64,000 bases of DNA from Rosa chinensis (GCF_002994745.2 NC_037088.1:3787001-3851000); one strand, 5' to 3'; shown: positions 12,239 through 24,438, counted from the stretch's first letter. Notes: generated from the letters alone by a model not told the origin. Numbers and translations are program-made.

Positions 12239-14712
12239 TCAATAATTTGGTGGTCTAGAATATGGAAGTGAGGAATTTGGTAGGCATGAAGAAAATAGTG
12301 AAGAGGATGAGGGTAGTGATTATGATCCTTGTGCAGATGATGAGGAGTACGACCACTACGGGGTGGATGATGATGATGAATGGTTGAGTGAAGGAGATGT
12401 TGATCCAGCTGCAATAAGACCAGAATCTGCTGGATTTGTGGGCAGGTTAAATGTAGATGAAAGTTTAAAAGAGTGGTCTGATGAAGAGGACATGTTTGGT
12501 GTTGAGGATTCAGATGATGAAGAGTTGGGTTATGCTATAAATTCTGAAAACCAGGTATTTATCTTAATGAAATTATGTTTGGTGTTACTTAATGAGGTTT
12601 TGGTGATGTTTTTGATTTGTAACATGTGTGCTAAATGTTTGGTGATGCAGAATCTCTAGCTAAGACAATGTCAACTAGCATTAGAGCAAGGGTTTCAAAG
12701 TCAATTGCTTATAGAGCCAAGAGGGCTGCTCTTTTGGAAGTAGAAGAATCCATAATTCAGCAATATGCAAGGCTGAGAGATTATGGAAGAGAGCTTCAGA
12801 GGGTTGATCCTGGCACTATAATTGATATTAAGTGTGCTTTCCCCAATACCAGCAACCTTCCAGTATTCAAAAGAATGTATATTTGTTTGGGGGCTCTCAA
12901 GAATGGCTTTAAGGCTGGTTGCAGACCTGTTATTGGTTTAGATGGTGCACATCTGAAGAGTTGCTATGGGGGTCAACTATTGACAGCTGTTGGTATTGAT
13001 GCCAATAACACATCATGGGTGATAGCATATGCTATGGTTGAGGCAGAAAGCAAGGATTCATGGATGTGGTTTCTAGAGTTAATGGTTTTTGATATGAACA
13101 TTGAGCATGAAGGAAGAGGATGGACCTTCATTAGTGATAAGCAAAAAGGTCTCATACCTGCATTTAAAGAGGTTGTTCCAAGGGCTTAGATCAGATTTTG
13201 TGTCCGGCACATGTGGACGAACTTTATGAAGTTATTTCCACGAAAAGTGATGAAAGATCATATGTGGGCTTGTGCAAAATCAACTACTTTGCCTTACAAT
13301 TTCAAAAGGAGATGGAGGATATGAAGGCCCTTGACCTTGATGCATACAAGTGGCTTATAGGTACTTGAAAATCCTTTATTATGAATGTTCATATGTTGAT
13401 AACACTAAACTGAATTTAATGTTATGAAATGGTTAATGGTACGTTGTAGCAAAAGAGAGGCCTGCAAGACATTGGTGCAGAGCATATTTCAACACAGATG
13501 GGAACTGTGACATAATGATAAACAATCTTTGTGAGAGTTTTAATAGTTGGATATTGGAGGCCAGGGGCAAGCCACCAATGACCATGTTTGAAGAGTTGAG
13601 AGTGAAGCTAATGAAGAGAGTTACAATGAGGAAGGAAAAAATGGAGGCTTATCATGGCAATATTTGTCCAAAGCCAAGGGTGGTTATAGAGAAGAATAAG
13701 TTGAAGGCTACAACAGACTGCATTTAATGGTGGTGACATTGCTAAGGTAGACAATATTGAGGGGTTGAAGAATGTGGTCAACTTAAGCATGAGGACATGC
13801 ACTTGTAGGCGGTGGGACTTGTCCGGAATATCTTGCAAGTATGCTATCTCTGTCATTTACTTAAAGAGGCATGATCCAGATGATTATGTGGCAGCATGTT
13901 ATTTGAAGAAGACCTATATGAGTATCTACAACAACCTCATCCAACCTGTAAATAGCATGAATTTGTGGTCAAGAACTAAAGATCCTCCTATTTTGCCTCC
14001 ACAATATCCAAGGCAGCCTGGTAGGCCCAAAATAGCAAGAATTAAGAATGCTTCAGAAAACGTTCAGGAAGGTGGTGTTAAACTTGGAAGGGTGCAAAGA
14101 TCCCTAAGGTGCAGCAATTGTAAGCAAGTAGTTCACAATTTGAAAACATGTCAAAGACATTTGCCACTAAAGGAAAAGGCTGCTGTTGTTAATAAGAAGA
14201 GAAAGCTCAATACACAAGAAGGACAAACATTTGAAAATCAGGTAACTTGTATTTCAAACTTGAGGCAATTATTGGTTTTGGCTTACATTGAATTGTTATT
14301 TACTTTCCTCATTGTATGCTGCAGTTCAAGGAAGGAAAAAAATCACCCATGACCAAGAATGAGTTGAGGCAGAAAGCCAAAGAAAGGGCTGAGTTTCAAA
14401 GGGTAATAATACACTCTCTCTTTTCCTTGATTTTGTATGTACTACTACTATGGTCTAAAGTATACTTCTAATGCAAGGTTGCTGTCTCCAGAAAAAGAAG
14501 GCTGCCTTAAAGGCATCAAGGTTGGAAGCAAACAAGTCTGCCCCAAAGAGATCAAGGCATGTAGAAGCTGCATCTACCCGGCAAAGTTCAAGGCATGTAC
14601 AAGCTGGATTTGCCCCAACAAGTTCAAGGTCTGTATAAGGTTCCAATGCATCAACCAAGAAGGCTGCAACACCATCAAGGAGCTGGAAAATAGTTGTACA
14701 TATGGGATCTAA
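12239..14712 (+). pseudogene. MULE (MuDR-type) transposase, catalytic and C-terminal part
   Basis: An acidic N-terminal segment (to about 12554) is followed by an intron-like gap. The MULE core follows at 12650-13189, with VIGLDGAHLK and a later E/W-rich segment, as in the DDE domain. A SWIM finger follows near 13795 (CTCRRWDLSGISCKYA); the usual CxH histidine is Tyr here. A CCHC knuckle (CSNCKQVVHNLKTC) follows at about 14110, then a basic Lys/Arg tail near 14490-14640. The frame breaks near 13190, 13320 and 13730. GT-AG introns are likely at about 13362-13449 and near 14240. The DNA-binding part that usually sits before the core seems missing. It would cut and move the MULE by binding its terminal repeats, but this copy is not functional as it stands. 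Confidence 0.8.
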
Positions 14713-15194
14713 TATTAGCTAGCCAAGCAAAACGTTTTAGGCATCCTGTTTTTGGGCAACTTTGCTCTGTGTCACATGGTTGCTAGCTCTAATCTTTTGA
14801 TAAGATGATTAGAGCTAAATTTAACTCCAAACATATTAGTACTTGAACAATTGGAGGATGTAATGCTCTGATGTTTGTTTTTGCTAAGTTAGAGCTTTGT
14901 TCAATGGCTTGCTAATGTTGACGATACAATGTATTTTTCGGTTTATTATGAATGTAGGTGAATGTTTGTTTTGAACTTTTTCCTTCCATTTATGCTTCAA
15001 AATTGTGGATGCTTCAATTTACAGAAATATTACTCAATCTGTGAATATGGAGGGAAATATGATCTCAATTTTGGAGGGATTTTGATCTTCTTTTAGTGAA
15101 GAAGAGGGAACATAAAGTACAAGGGTGACCTCTTGATTTTTCCATTGACATGGCATGCGTTCAGCTGAGTTGTCATGGATAAAACTGCCAACTA

Positions 15195-15344
15195 ACCCAG
15201 TTAACAGCCAATTTGGACGGACAGTTAACGGAAGGACCAAATTGTGTGAGATTTGAATGTCTGAGGATTAATTTGTTAAAATTGAGATAACATGGACTAA
15301 ACTGTCGAAGCTCTAATAGTTCAGGGGGGGCCAGTAATTTTTCC
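15195..15344 (-). repeat. MULE right terminal inverted repeat
   Basis: About 150 bp inverted relative to 3772-3922, abutting the 9-bp duplication at 15345-15353. Confidence 0.85.
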
Positions 15345-15457
15345 TATTAATTTTTAGTCCAACAGTTAGTATAGTGGTTAAAGAAACAAATAAATAAGCA
15401 AACACTATTTAATGGTTAAATTTTCTAAAATCTTTCAATTGTTGACAAAAAATATTA

Positions 15458-17184
15458 GAGAAAAATTCACTATCAGTGCCTAAACTTAGATGCCAAGGCC
15501 AATTTGATACCCACACTCACAACTCTACCAATGTGATACCTGAACTCATATTTTGATATCAACGTGTTGCCTCCGTCCAACTTCTGTTAAGTATCCGTTA
15601 AAAAGCTAACATGTCAAGCATGTGATATTTTTATCAATGACAAGATTGTCTTTCTCTATTAACTAATTAAAAAAAAAAAATTTGGGTTTAATGAACCCAG
15701 ATGAACAATTGCATCCATGAGACTCTTATCCTCTCCCTTCCTTCTTCTTCTTCTTTTTCCTCTCTCTAAATCCACTTTCTTTTCCTTAGCCAAACTAGAG
15801 CACCCATTTCCTTCTAGGTTGACGTTGACTGAAATGTTGAAACATAGCATCGTTTCACTACTCTCTTCTCTTCTTCTCTTCTCTTGGCTGCTCTCTCTGC
15901 AATTCTCAACTATTGAATTGATTCTCCGATTTAGGTCTTTGAGTTTTGTGGTTTTTTCAAATTTTGGTAAGGAATAGGTGAATTCTTTCGTCCTATTTGA
16001 GGTTCCTCTTTTCAATTTTCGCTTGCGAATTCGAACCTGATTGTTGGAGATTGGCTGGTGCATGTGTTCTGTGTTTTTGAATTTGATTTTGGATTTTGGG
16101 GTTTGCTGGTTCATATTTGTGTAGTTTTAGGAGAGCCCATGTGAGAATTGAACTACAAATTATAGGGAGAATGGTCAGTTTTCAACTGCAAATGCTGATT
16201 CTGATCTTGAAGACCTCGAAGATCCTTTATCGTGTAGTTAAAATTCAATTACTGGTACTGTGTTCCATATCGCTATCCTCCTCCTCGTCGTTAAACGATT
16301 CAGCTTACATCAGGTTGAAATTGCCGTCTCCGAGTCCTGGAAGGAATAATGTCTTCCAAATCGACCTCCGCAAGAGGATCCTGGACAAATCACTATCATC
16401 GTCGTCGAATTTTCTTCCACCGTCGTCACTGGAAGAGTCGTCGTCGCTATCCTCCTTGTCATCTTCATCTTCTATCAGTATCCCTTTGCCCTTATCATCT
16501 CTCATAATCCCCTTCCCCTTGCGATCCACCATGGATGAGTCTAATTCATTGTCTTCTTCTTCTTCATCGTCGTATTCCTCCTCTTCGTCCTCCTCGCAAT
16601 CTGCGTTGCTTTGTAATTCAGCTTCGGAATTACTCTTCAAATTTTCTGGTTCTTGAGTTTTCTTTGAGAATTGTTGTCAGAGACTAGAAGCTTGTGGGAT
16701 TTGTTGGGGTAGTCGGCTTGGTCTTAGTAGTTGGGATCGTGTTTGCGCTTCGCATGAAATGTGGCTTCTTGGTCCTTAGTTTAGGCCATGAATGAAGTTG
16801 TGTAAGGGACTTGTTCTAGTGCTTCGGCAATGGGGCAATGAGATGAATTAGGGTTTTGGAGGTTCTGTGAACACCACAAGGAGTGAAAGGGGTTTGGGAG
16901 GATCTGAGTCTTCTGAGAAATTGGATGAGAAATGAGGAAGAAGAAGATAGAATTAAAATTTTCTAAAAAATAATTAAAAAAAAAGGTTATTTTGGTCTTT
17001 TGTCTATTTTTTATTCCCACGTGCTTGTCACGTCATCAAATTGACGGAGTTGTCACGAAATTTGGACGGAGGTATCACGTCGATGTCAATATATGACTTC
17101 AGGTATCACATTTATATAGTTGAAAGTTCAGGTATCAAATTAGTCTTGGCACTAGAGTTTGGGCACTGATAGTGAATTTTTCTC
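15458..17184. mobile_element. Non-autonomous MULE (Pack-MULE), 1.7 kb
   Basis: The terminal inverted repeats are about 120 bp, starting GAGAAAAATTCACTATCAGT at both ends. A perfect 9-bp duplication aaaatatta flanks the element (15449-15457 and 17185-17193). No transposase is inside. Instead the interior holds an acidic-protein fragment on the minus strand at 16305-16640, so it fits a gene-fragment-carrying MULE. It lies just 114 bp beyond the larger MULE; the terminal sequences differ, so the two belong to different families. Confidence 0.85.
16305..16640 (-). pseudogene. Captured fragment of an acidic nuclear-protein-like gene
   Basis: A 111-codon minus-strand frame rich in Asp, Glu and Ser. 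It contains two adjacent RKGKGIM/DKGKGIL-type repeats and then a long acidic run ending in SDLSRILLRRS. The composition resembles small acidic histone-chaperone-like plant proteins, possibly CHZ type, but this is only a guess from texture. It lies wholly within a Pack-MULE, so it is probably a transduplicated fragment. The opposite strand has a Ser-rich frame over the same bases (16096-16656), which is most simply its shadow. I see no clear promoter or intact C-terminus. Confidence 0.45.
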
Positions 17185-17289
17185 AAAATATTATAATGAT
17201 GTAAAAATTATAACAAATTACATATAAGTTATTGACCAAAGATAAATGAACAAATACATCCTTTAAAAATTGAATAAAACATATAAGAA

Positions 17290-17516
17290 CTAAATCTTAC
17301 AAATAAAGACAATCTGCTCTCCACTTGCCAAATGTTATGAATTAGTTTACTTTTTTACCCTTAACTATTTTTTTTGACTTCTAATCCCTTTATAATGACT
17401 AAATCTTATAAATAAGGACAATCTGCTCTTCACTTGCCACATGTCATGAGTTAATTTATTTTTTTACCCTTAACTACTTCTTTTGACTTTTTTTTCCTGA
17501 GAATAATCCCTTTATG
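17290..17516. repeat. Two-copy tandem duplication, 109-bp period
   Basis: The block starting CTAAATCTTA at 17290 recurs at 17399. Both copies run through GACAATCTGCTC, CACTTGCCA and ACCCTTAACTA to AATCCCTTTAT. There are several substitutions between copies. Confidence 0.8.
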
Positions 17517-17649
17517 TTACTTCTCAAAAGCAAAAAAAAAAAAAAAGTTCCTCTTCTTTTTACACGTTGCTAAGAGAGAGAATCTCAGAGCTCTTTGTCA
17601 AACTTCTTTTTCTTCTTTATTGCTAAACGTGTCATTGGTTCAGTAGCAA

Positions 17650-17762
17650 CTTCATTTGCAATAGCAGGAGCAGTAACAGTAGCAGTATCAGGAGCAGTAA
17701 TAGCAGCAGGAGCAGTAGCAAAAGCAGAAGCAGTAGTAGTATTAGTAGTAGGAGCAATTAGA
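17650..17762. repeat. Imperfect (GCAGTA/GCAGGA)n trinucleotide-type repeat
   Basis: About 110 bp of degenerate AGC/AGT/AGG triplets, open on both strands: Ala/Val-rich on the plus strand and Thr/Ala-rich on the minus. This is a repeat artefact and not evidence for a protein. Confidence 0.75.
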
Positions 17763-17769
17763 TCTGTCA

Positions 17770-20076
17770 ATCCCTTTTTTCGACTAGTACTAAACTACTT
17801 ACCATTATAATTTTCAACAAGTAAGCAAACACAAGCATATTAGCATGCTGGTTAGTAAAGATGCACCTTTAATAAAACTTTGATGAACTTATTAACCCCT
17901 ATATGACTATTTGAAACTATCTTTCCAAGTCCCTCACTATCCATATATCTTTAGAAAAGGTTCAAGGAACATATTGTTCTACGAATAACAAAGCAACACA
18001 TTTTGCTTCTGATAGCAAAAACGCATGAAAATGTATAGCAATCTGGTATTCCAGAACATCATTAATAAAAAGAATTGAAAAGCAATCAGAGACTTAAGAC
18101 CTTAAGTGCATCTCTAGCTGAATATGATTGCAGGGCCTGCTATAAACTACACAAACAGAGTAATATGTTTATACACAGTCTCATAGACTAAAGCAAAGTT
18201 GATCATTTTCTTGATTAAAATCTCTTTGCATATAAAGAACTAAATTTTCAATACGGAAACCTCACAGATCCAACCACTAATCAACCCAAAATCCAAATCA
18301 AGCATACAAAATTTTCACAAAGGTACTGAATTTCACAGATCTAGTCCACCTCACAAATCAAAACCAGATTGGAATCTTAATTGAACCAAATAGCAACTAA
18401 ATCCCTTCAGCCAATTTCACCAAATTAATGCTAAACTCCCTACTTTGCTACCCAATTCAAAAATGAGCCAAAGACTTTAGAACCATTGCCGGAATCAGTA
18501 AACTCGGTAGTGGCCAGCCGACGTCACCCAAAATTACAATTCCTCCAAAACTTAATCGAATTTGAAAAAAAAAAAAAATTATATCATCACTTAGAGTGTG
18601 ACGAGTAGATCGAGTCTCATACCTCAGGCATGACAAATGGTCGCCGGAGCCACCGGAAGATGTCGAAGAAACGTCGGAAAACATAAAATTTTTCAGCTTC
18701 GATTTTCTCTCTACACCCAGCTACTGGACCAATCGAGGTTGGAAGTGTGACCATGGCGAGAAGACTAACCAAACCACACCAGTTTTCTACCGTGTGGTCA
18801 CTGGACAAAGAAGTTCCGGTCAAATTGCTTTCGCGGGTCGTCGGATCAAAGAACCGGGTCTCGTGCTATGGAGAGTTCTAGAACGATCTAATGCATGGAG
18901 TTGGGTTGCTAGGATTCCATTGGAGTTAGGGGAATGGCAGATTGAGCGGGAGGGTTTTGGTATTGGCTCTGTCGCTCAGTTTGGGATTTGGGTATTGGAT
19001 ATTGGGTCAGTGGCAATGCTCGTAAATTGTGATGAAACTCGAGCATTTTGGTCATTTTCCATTAAAATTGGGAGTCAGGCTTGCATCATTTGACTTTGGG
19101 CCTAGGATCATGTCCTTATTTGTGTAAATATTTTTGAAAGTGAGTTTTCTGTGTTTACATATTTGGTCATGTGCTACTATGTAATTTTCTATAAAAATTA
19201 ACCTTTAACAGTTACGACACGCGCTATCCTGTGTTAATAAGGTTTTTTTTTAATTTTTTTATTTCTTGTCTAATGCCTTGAAAGAAATTAAGGAAGGTTT
19301 AGTTGTCGACACAATCTTAATTTGGCTATATTTACATTCTAAACTTGTAATTATTACAATTAAATAAATTAATTGTAGAAAGAAACCCGAATTATGTGTG
19401 CTTTCCCAAATATGGTAGAATATTCTAAATCTCCTAATCAATGTTTGATTAGGTTTCCTTGTACTCTAAGACCTCATTTGGTTCGCTGAATGGAAAACTT
19501 GGGAAGGGAAATTTTATCATTTCCTCTGTTTGGCACGCTTAAGGAAAGGAACAATTTTTCTGTGTAAAGGGAAAATAGGGGGAAAGTAGATCCTCCCACT
19601 CCCCATGAGATTCATTTTCCCTCTGACTTTCTCTTATTAATGGCACATTAATTGCATACTTTAAATATCATTTTAAAGATTATTATTACCAATTTATCTA
19701 AGAAAATTTTGAGTTTTGAATTGCTTATGTTTTTGATATTAAGGATACTATTGAAAATTTGATGTTGCTTACTTTTCTATTCATGCACAACCCAAACATT
19801 GGAAAGGAAAATAAAATACATTTTCATATTACTTTCCCGACATTCCCAAACATTGGTAGGGAAACTAGTGAGAAATTTATTTTTCCATACTCATGGGAAA
19901 GGCCAAGGAACCAAATTCCTTTCCTCAAACCAAACGAAACCCCTATTATCAATGAAATCATACAAGTATTCTCCCGAATCTCTTTTCTCTTAAACATTAA
20001 CTACTTAAATTTTATAAAATGATCGATTTACACCCTTTTCGTAAATTCAAACATTTCTCATCTAATTTTTCTTAAT
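17770..20076. other. Intergenic; no gene recognised
   Basis: AT-rich sequence. Around 18600-19100 it is GC-richer, with short frames on both strands and no recognisable domain. The minus strand at 18617-18823 followed by GGTATGAG could be a leader exon and donor of an unknown gene, but nothing confirms it. Confidence 0.4.
19468..19945. repeat. Possible MITE with imperfect inverted ends
   Basis: The left end CCTCATTTGGTTCGCTGAATGGAA loosely mirrors the right end CCTCAAACCAAACGAAACCCC. Both ends are followed inward by GGAAAGGAA-type text. I could not find a convincing target duplication, so class and borders are uncertain. Confidence 0.4.
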
Positions 20077-21782
20077 GTAACTGTAATACCCCATAAATTA
20101 GTTATTAATTTTTGAGTGTCTTTCGGAATTTATTTTATTGATTGTGGTGCGATTAGTTGGTTCAAGGGTGAAGTAGAAGTATTTCGGACGAATAAATGCT
20201 TGAAACGGTTGACTTTTTATTTGTTGGGTTTCTCCAAAAACTTCACGAAAGTTGTAGAACACGTCGATACGAGTTCGTAGACATGTGGCACGTGAAAATC
20301 AAAGATCTTATGAAGAACTTATGAGCGACGGAAGTTATTTCTATTTTTGGAAATTTTAATATAAATATGATTTTTGGAGAAAAATTTCATAATTTCCTTT
20401 TTAGAAATTTTCCGGATTTTTCTGGAAGATTTCTCTCTCAACCAAGTCCGACCCGGCCAGCGAAACCGGTGACCCAACTTGACTTTTTCTTGGTCGTCCG
20501 GCGTTCTCCAGCGGTGAAACTTGCACCAACCGACTCAGACCGTCGTATTCTTCTTCCCCACAGGACCAGTTTCTGCCATTTCTTGCCGGAAACAGGAGAT
20601 CGGAGTGCTTAGATTTGAACCTGTCGGATCCGATCAGACTTTCCAATTCTGGCACCGGCTGGGCTTGATCCTTTCTTTTTTAGAATCTTCTCCTCCTCTA
20701 GATCACATCCATACCAGCCATGAGGGACGATTTTGAGTGTCGTAGCCAATATCATGAATTGAAAGTCAACGGTTGAGGTTTTCCCATCTTATAGGCTTGA
20801 TTTCGGCCAATCTAGGCCAAACCGGCCAAAACCTCAGGTATTAAAGTTGATCTTCATTGTATAAACCCCATTTTGGATGGTTTGATTAGGGTGGTTTTGA
20901 GTTTGGTCCAGTGGTGGTGTGCCACACACCACCTGTGACGGCTTTTTGGCAATGATTCCGCCATGTCAGGGGCAGTTTCTGGTTTTATTTATCATCTACT
21001 CATCGATACGAGCATTTTGATATTTAATATGTAATTTTTGGAGTTTGTATGAATTTGTTAGGGTTTTTACCGTATTCGATTGTCTCGATTTTTGATTTGT
21101 GAGGATCCGGCCGTTCGATCAACTTGTAACTTTGATATATTGATCGTAGGAGTATTCCGGAGACTTTGGTGGTCTCAAACGAAGTTTTGCCTTGAGTGAT
21201 TTATTATTCGATTTATAGTTCACGTGTTTCGAATTTAAATGTGTACTTTGTGTTGTATTGAGTGTGAGCTTGATGTGATTAGGTGATTGAATGGAGTTCG
21301 ATGATTCTATGCTTGTCTCGGTTATGTGTGACGATTTAGCGAGATTTTGCGGTGTGTAAATCTCACATTGTTTTGGGCGATAAATTAGTTGAGTGATAGT
21401 TTGTAGAATAAATTGTTAGCTATAAAATCATATCTGTGGCAAAATAAATATTTGTTTTAAATTATATGAACTAGATTGTCAATGGTTCATGGGTAAGTAA
21501 AAACAAGGATTTGTTACATATGATTTTTGGTTTAAGTAGATTGTGAAATATAGTTGGAATTGTTTGGAGAAGTGAAAAACATTGTTTTGCATGATTTTAT
21601 CACTATTGGGTAGAGAGGTGATTTTGAAGAAAATAAATGAATTTGGAAAGGGAAATGACAGTGTTGTTAGATTTATGTTTTGAAAGGAATATGTACGATT
21701 TGTGAGAATGTTGAGATGTGCAATCAATATTTTGAAAAGGTTTTCGATATTGTTTTGAGAGTGGTGAATTTATATATCATGT

Positions 21783-21975
21783 GATGATAGCCAAAGTGGT
21801 GATAATCTATACAGTAGCCAAGGTGGTGACTAATGTGATGATAATCTATACAGTAGCCAAGGTGGTGACTAATGTGGTAATAATCTATACAGTAATACCA
21901 AAGTGGTGATAACTAAGGTGGTGATATTCTATATAGTAGTACCAAGGTGGTGATAATTGATGTGATGATTGTTAT
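21783..21975. repeat. Minisatellite A in solo LTR
   Basis: Four to five degenerate units of about 35-45 bp, built on GATAATCTATACAGTAGCC and AAGGTGGTGA. Two neighbouring units are almost identical. Confidence 0.8.
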
Positions 21976-22104
21976 GAAAAGGTTATGGATTATTGTTGAG
22001 TGATTGATGTTTGAGATTGTTGATGTCGTGTTTGGTGTTATGAGTGATTGAAAGGTATTGATTTTTGGTTTATTTTTATTACTGATTTGCTTGTTTTCTT
22101 TCGT

Positions 22105-22326
22105 AATCTCCTGAACTAAATTATATGCAGGGATTACTGTTTTATGAATTAATTGGTTTTGATGTAATCTTCTGAACTAAACGGTATGTAGGGATTACTA
22201 TGACTTCTATTGATTGTACGTTTTTAATGTAATATCTTGAACTAAACAATATGTAGGGATTACTATGATTTGCTTGATGTACTTTTGATGTGATCTCCTG
22301 AACTAATTCACATCCAGGGATTACTT
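22105..22326. repeat. Minisatellite B in solo LTR (four copies)
   Basis: Four copies of a 36-bp block (GTAATCTCCTGAACTAAA then TATGTAGGGATTACT) start near 22105, 22163, 22230 and 22291. Variable 20-30 bp spacers separate them. Confidence 0.8.
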
Positions 22327-23204
22327 TCTACTTGATTTTGAATTATGAGTGCCTTACTTTTTCGAGAAGTGGTTGTTGAGATTTTAATGTTTTTGAAAGG
22401 TCACTGAGGTGACAATTATTCGGTTGAGATAAATGGAGGATGATTTTGGATTATTGGAGTTTTTAATGTTTTAAAATATTACTTGAGTTTGATTGTTTAG
22501 TTGAACCTTTGTAAAATTAAATGCATCAGTTAAGAGTCAAAGCATGTGGTTTTAGATTTTGAGTTAATGTACGTGAGCATGATATGATATGAACTTGATG
22601 TTTTTGTTATGATAATTGTATAATGATTTTCTTAGGTTGAGATGGTTTAAGCACGTGCTTCTTCCTTGTTGTTTTGAGTTTACTCACATGAGTTTTCATA
22701 AGCTTACAGAGTTTGTTATTTCAACCCGGTGCACTATTTAATGGTGTAGGGGTCTATCCTGCAGGTTAGGGTGAACGTGATGGAGCTATGGTCCCTTACC
22801 GTTGCAGTCATGAGTTTAGGAACTTAATTGTTGTGCGCACTTGTTAGTCTTCCTCTATGTAGTGAGTGCGGTGGGGCTGTTTACTTATTAAATTGTTATT
22901 TAGTTTAGTTTGTAAACTTGGCATAATGTAATATAAGGCTCTAAAGAATGAGTCTGTATTGACATTATGGGTTTAGGGCATCTTTTCTTGTTGTTCTTTA
23001 ATGAAATTTTTTCCTAGTATTTTGTATTGATATCTGAACCATTACGCCCAGAGTATTTATGTTGTACATTTGTTTATTAATTATGCTTGAAAAATTGGGG
23101 CGTCACAGTAACACTCGTGTAAAACGGTAATATAGTCATTTTAGTTTTTCTATCTTTTGAAATAAGTCATTTTAGTTTTTCTTTCTTTTGAAATAATTCA
23201 TTTT

Positions 23205-24425
23205 ATTCAAATCAAAAGAAAAAAAATTGTAGAGAGCTCCGCACTTTTCGGAGGAGAAGTTTCGTTTTCGAAGAAAGAGTAAACCGCTCCAGTTTCCATG
23301 TTCCGTCCGGCGACATGTCTTCGGGATGTCGTCGTAGGACGGGTAGGTAGCTTCTCTCAGTCCACCGGTGAAGGACCACTGTGGACTTTAGGCCTGGACA
23401 AGCACAAGCGTTGGTGGAGATATCCCAGTCTGCCACCGAGAAATAATCTGCAATTGCCGGTGTCAAGGAAACCTGGGGTTGGCCGGACTGGTCAATCGAG
23501 GAGGCAACAGTTGATGATGGCTAGTGGATCTGGCAACGGTGCTCTGGCTACAGTGGTGGTTCGGTGGCTTGGTTTTTGCCTCAATCTGGCAATACTTCCT
23601 GCCTTGATCTGATCGGGACGACGACGATTGGTGGATTGCTCCATCAGCATCAATGGCGATTCGGTTCGTTGGCTCGGTGATGTGCTGGTTATGGTGCGGT
23701 CATTCCGACAGGGTAAGGTTGCCAGTCATGGACAATTTGGGTTGCAGGCTTGGCGCTGCTGTTTTGCAGCGGACTTATTCCACCTAGGCGTGGTCCGGCT
23801 ACTGGTGATGGTGGTACGTGTACGATGGCACACTGGGGAGGATGCAAGGGAAGTTGGGCCGTGGGCCTTTATTCTGATGGGCTTTTCATGGTGGGCTTGT
23901 GATCTTTCATTAGGTATATTAAGTATTGTTGCCAATTTCAGTCTTTGTAGGTTTGTTTTTCAAATAAAGTTCTGCCATTCTCTGGTAGAATTAGGTGGGC
24001 TTTGTCCCAACTTGCATGTTAGGTGTGCCTTGTCTGTCCTAGTTAGGAGGCGTATTGTTGTTGCATGGATGCAACCTTCTAGTGACACAATGAAACAGAG
24101 TGCCATCAGTCTTAGTTCCGATTGGCAATATTGTGAGACAGCTGATTTCATTTGTCAACTAATGATCCTCTTCGTGAGAGTGATCTTGCCGGTCTGCCAC
24201 CATCAAGAAAATGCAGTTGCCAGAGGTGCAACCATTGCTATTTGTTACATGTTAGGATACATTATCTTTGTAGATGTTCCTGCTATTATTGTGGGACATT
24301 CTCTTGACGCTAGTTGTAAGTTGGGGTTAAGGCACCATGTCCCCCCCCATGTATCCTTCTGTTTCATTAATCAAGGCTTAAGGCAGCCGCACCAGCCCTT
24401 CTTCAAAAAAAAAAAAAATAATAAT
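23205..24425 (+). mobile_element. Poly-A retroposon, 1.2 kb (internally deleted LINE or similar)
   Basis: A 13-bp direct repeat aataattcatttt flanks it (23192-23204 and 24426-24438). The right end is a run of A followed by AATAATAAT, so it was inserted by target-primed reverse transcription. The GC-rich left part resembles an untranslated leader (TCCGTCCGGCGACATG). No endonuclease or reverse transcriptase domain is visible. A 275-codon frame at 23628-24455 runs through the poly-A and is probably accidental. The last 110 bp before the poly-A recur at 4395-4510. Confidence 0.7.
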
Positions 24426-24438
24426 AATAATTCATTTT

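Larger units (their letters stand above)
3772..15344 (+). mobile_element. Autonomous-type Mutator-like element (MULE), 11.6 kb, with nested LARD
   Basis: The ends are inverted repeats of about 150 bp, starting GGGAAAATTATTGG on the left; the right end reads GGAAAAATTACTGG on the minus strand. Nine-bp flanking duplications tattaatta (3763-3771) and tattaattt (15345-15353) match at 8 of 9 positions, as expected for MULEs. The interior carries a MuDR-type transposase gene with MULE core, SWIM finger and CCHC knuckle. The gene has frameshifts and stops and is split by a 6.4-kb LTR element, so this copy looks immobile without help. Without that insertion the MULE would be about 5.2 kb. Confidence 0.85.
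20082..23107. mobile_element. Solo LTR of a Gypsy-type element, 3.0 kb
   Basis: It starts TGTAATACCCC and ends GGGGCGTCACA, with a perfect 5-bp duplication gtaac (20077-20081 and 23108-23112). There is no second LTR, primer site or coding domain, so it fits recombination between two LTRs. Such ends and length recall Tekay/Del chromoviruses (inference). Two internal minisatellites are listed separately. Frames inside, including 20367-20612, have no recognisable domains. Confidence 0.85.

Noticed and set aside
15195..15344. The block near 15.3 kb and its partner near 3.8 kb as two separate MITEs
   Set aside because: They are mutually inverted, share a 9-bp duplication (8 of 9) and enclose a MULE transposase, so one element explains both.
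16096..16656. A Ser-rich 186-codon plus-strand frame
   Set aside because: It is the complement of the acidic Pack-MULE frame, and Ser runs are what Glu/Asp codons give on the other strand.
17585..17810. Ala/Val- and Thr-rich frames near 17.7 kb
   Set aside because: Both strands are open only because of the triplet repeat at 17650-17762.
21783..22326. A CRISPR-like array
   Set aside because: Repeat units vary in length and sequence, lie inside a plant LTR, and no cas-type gene is present.
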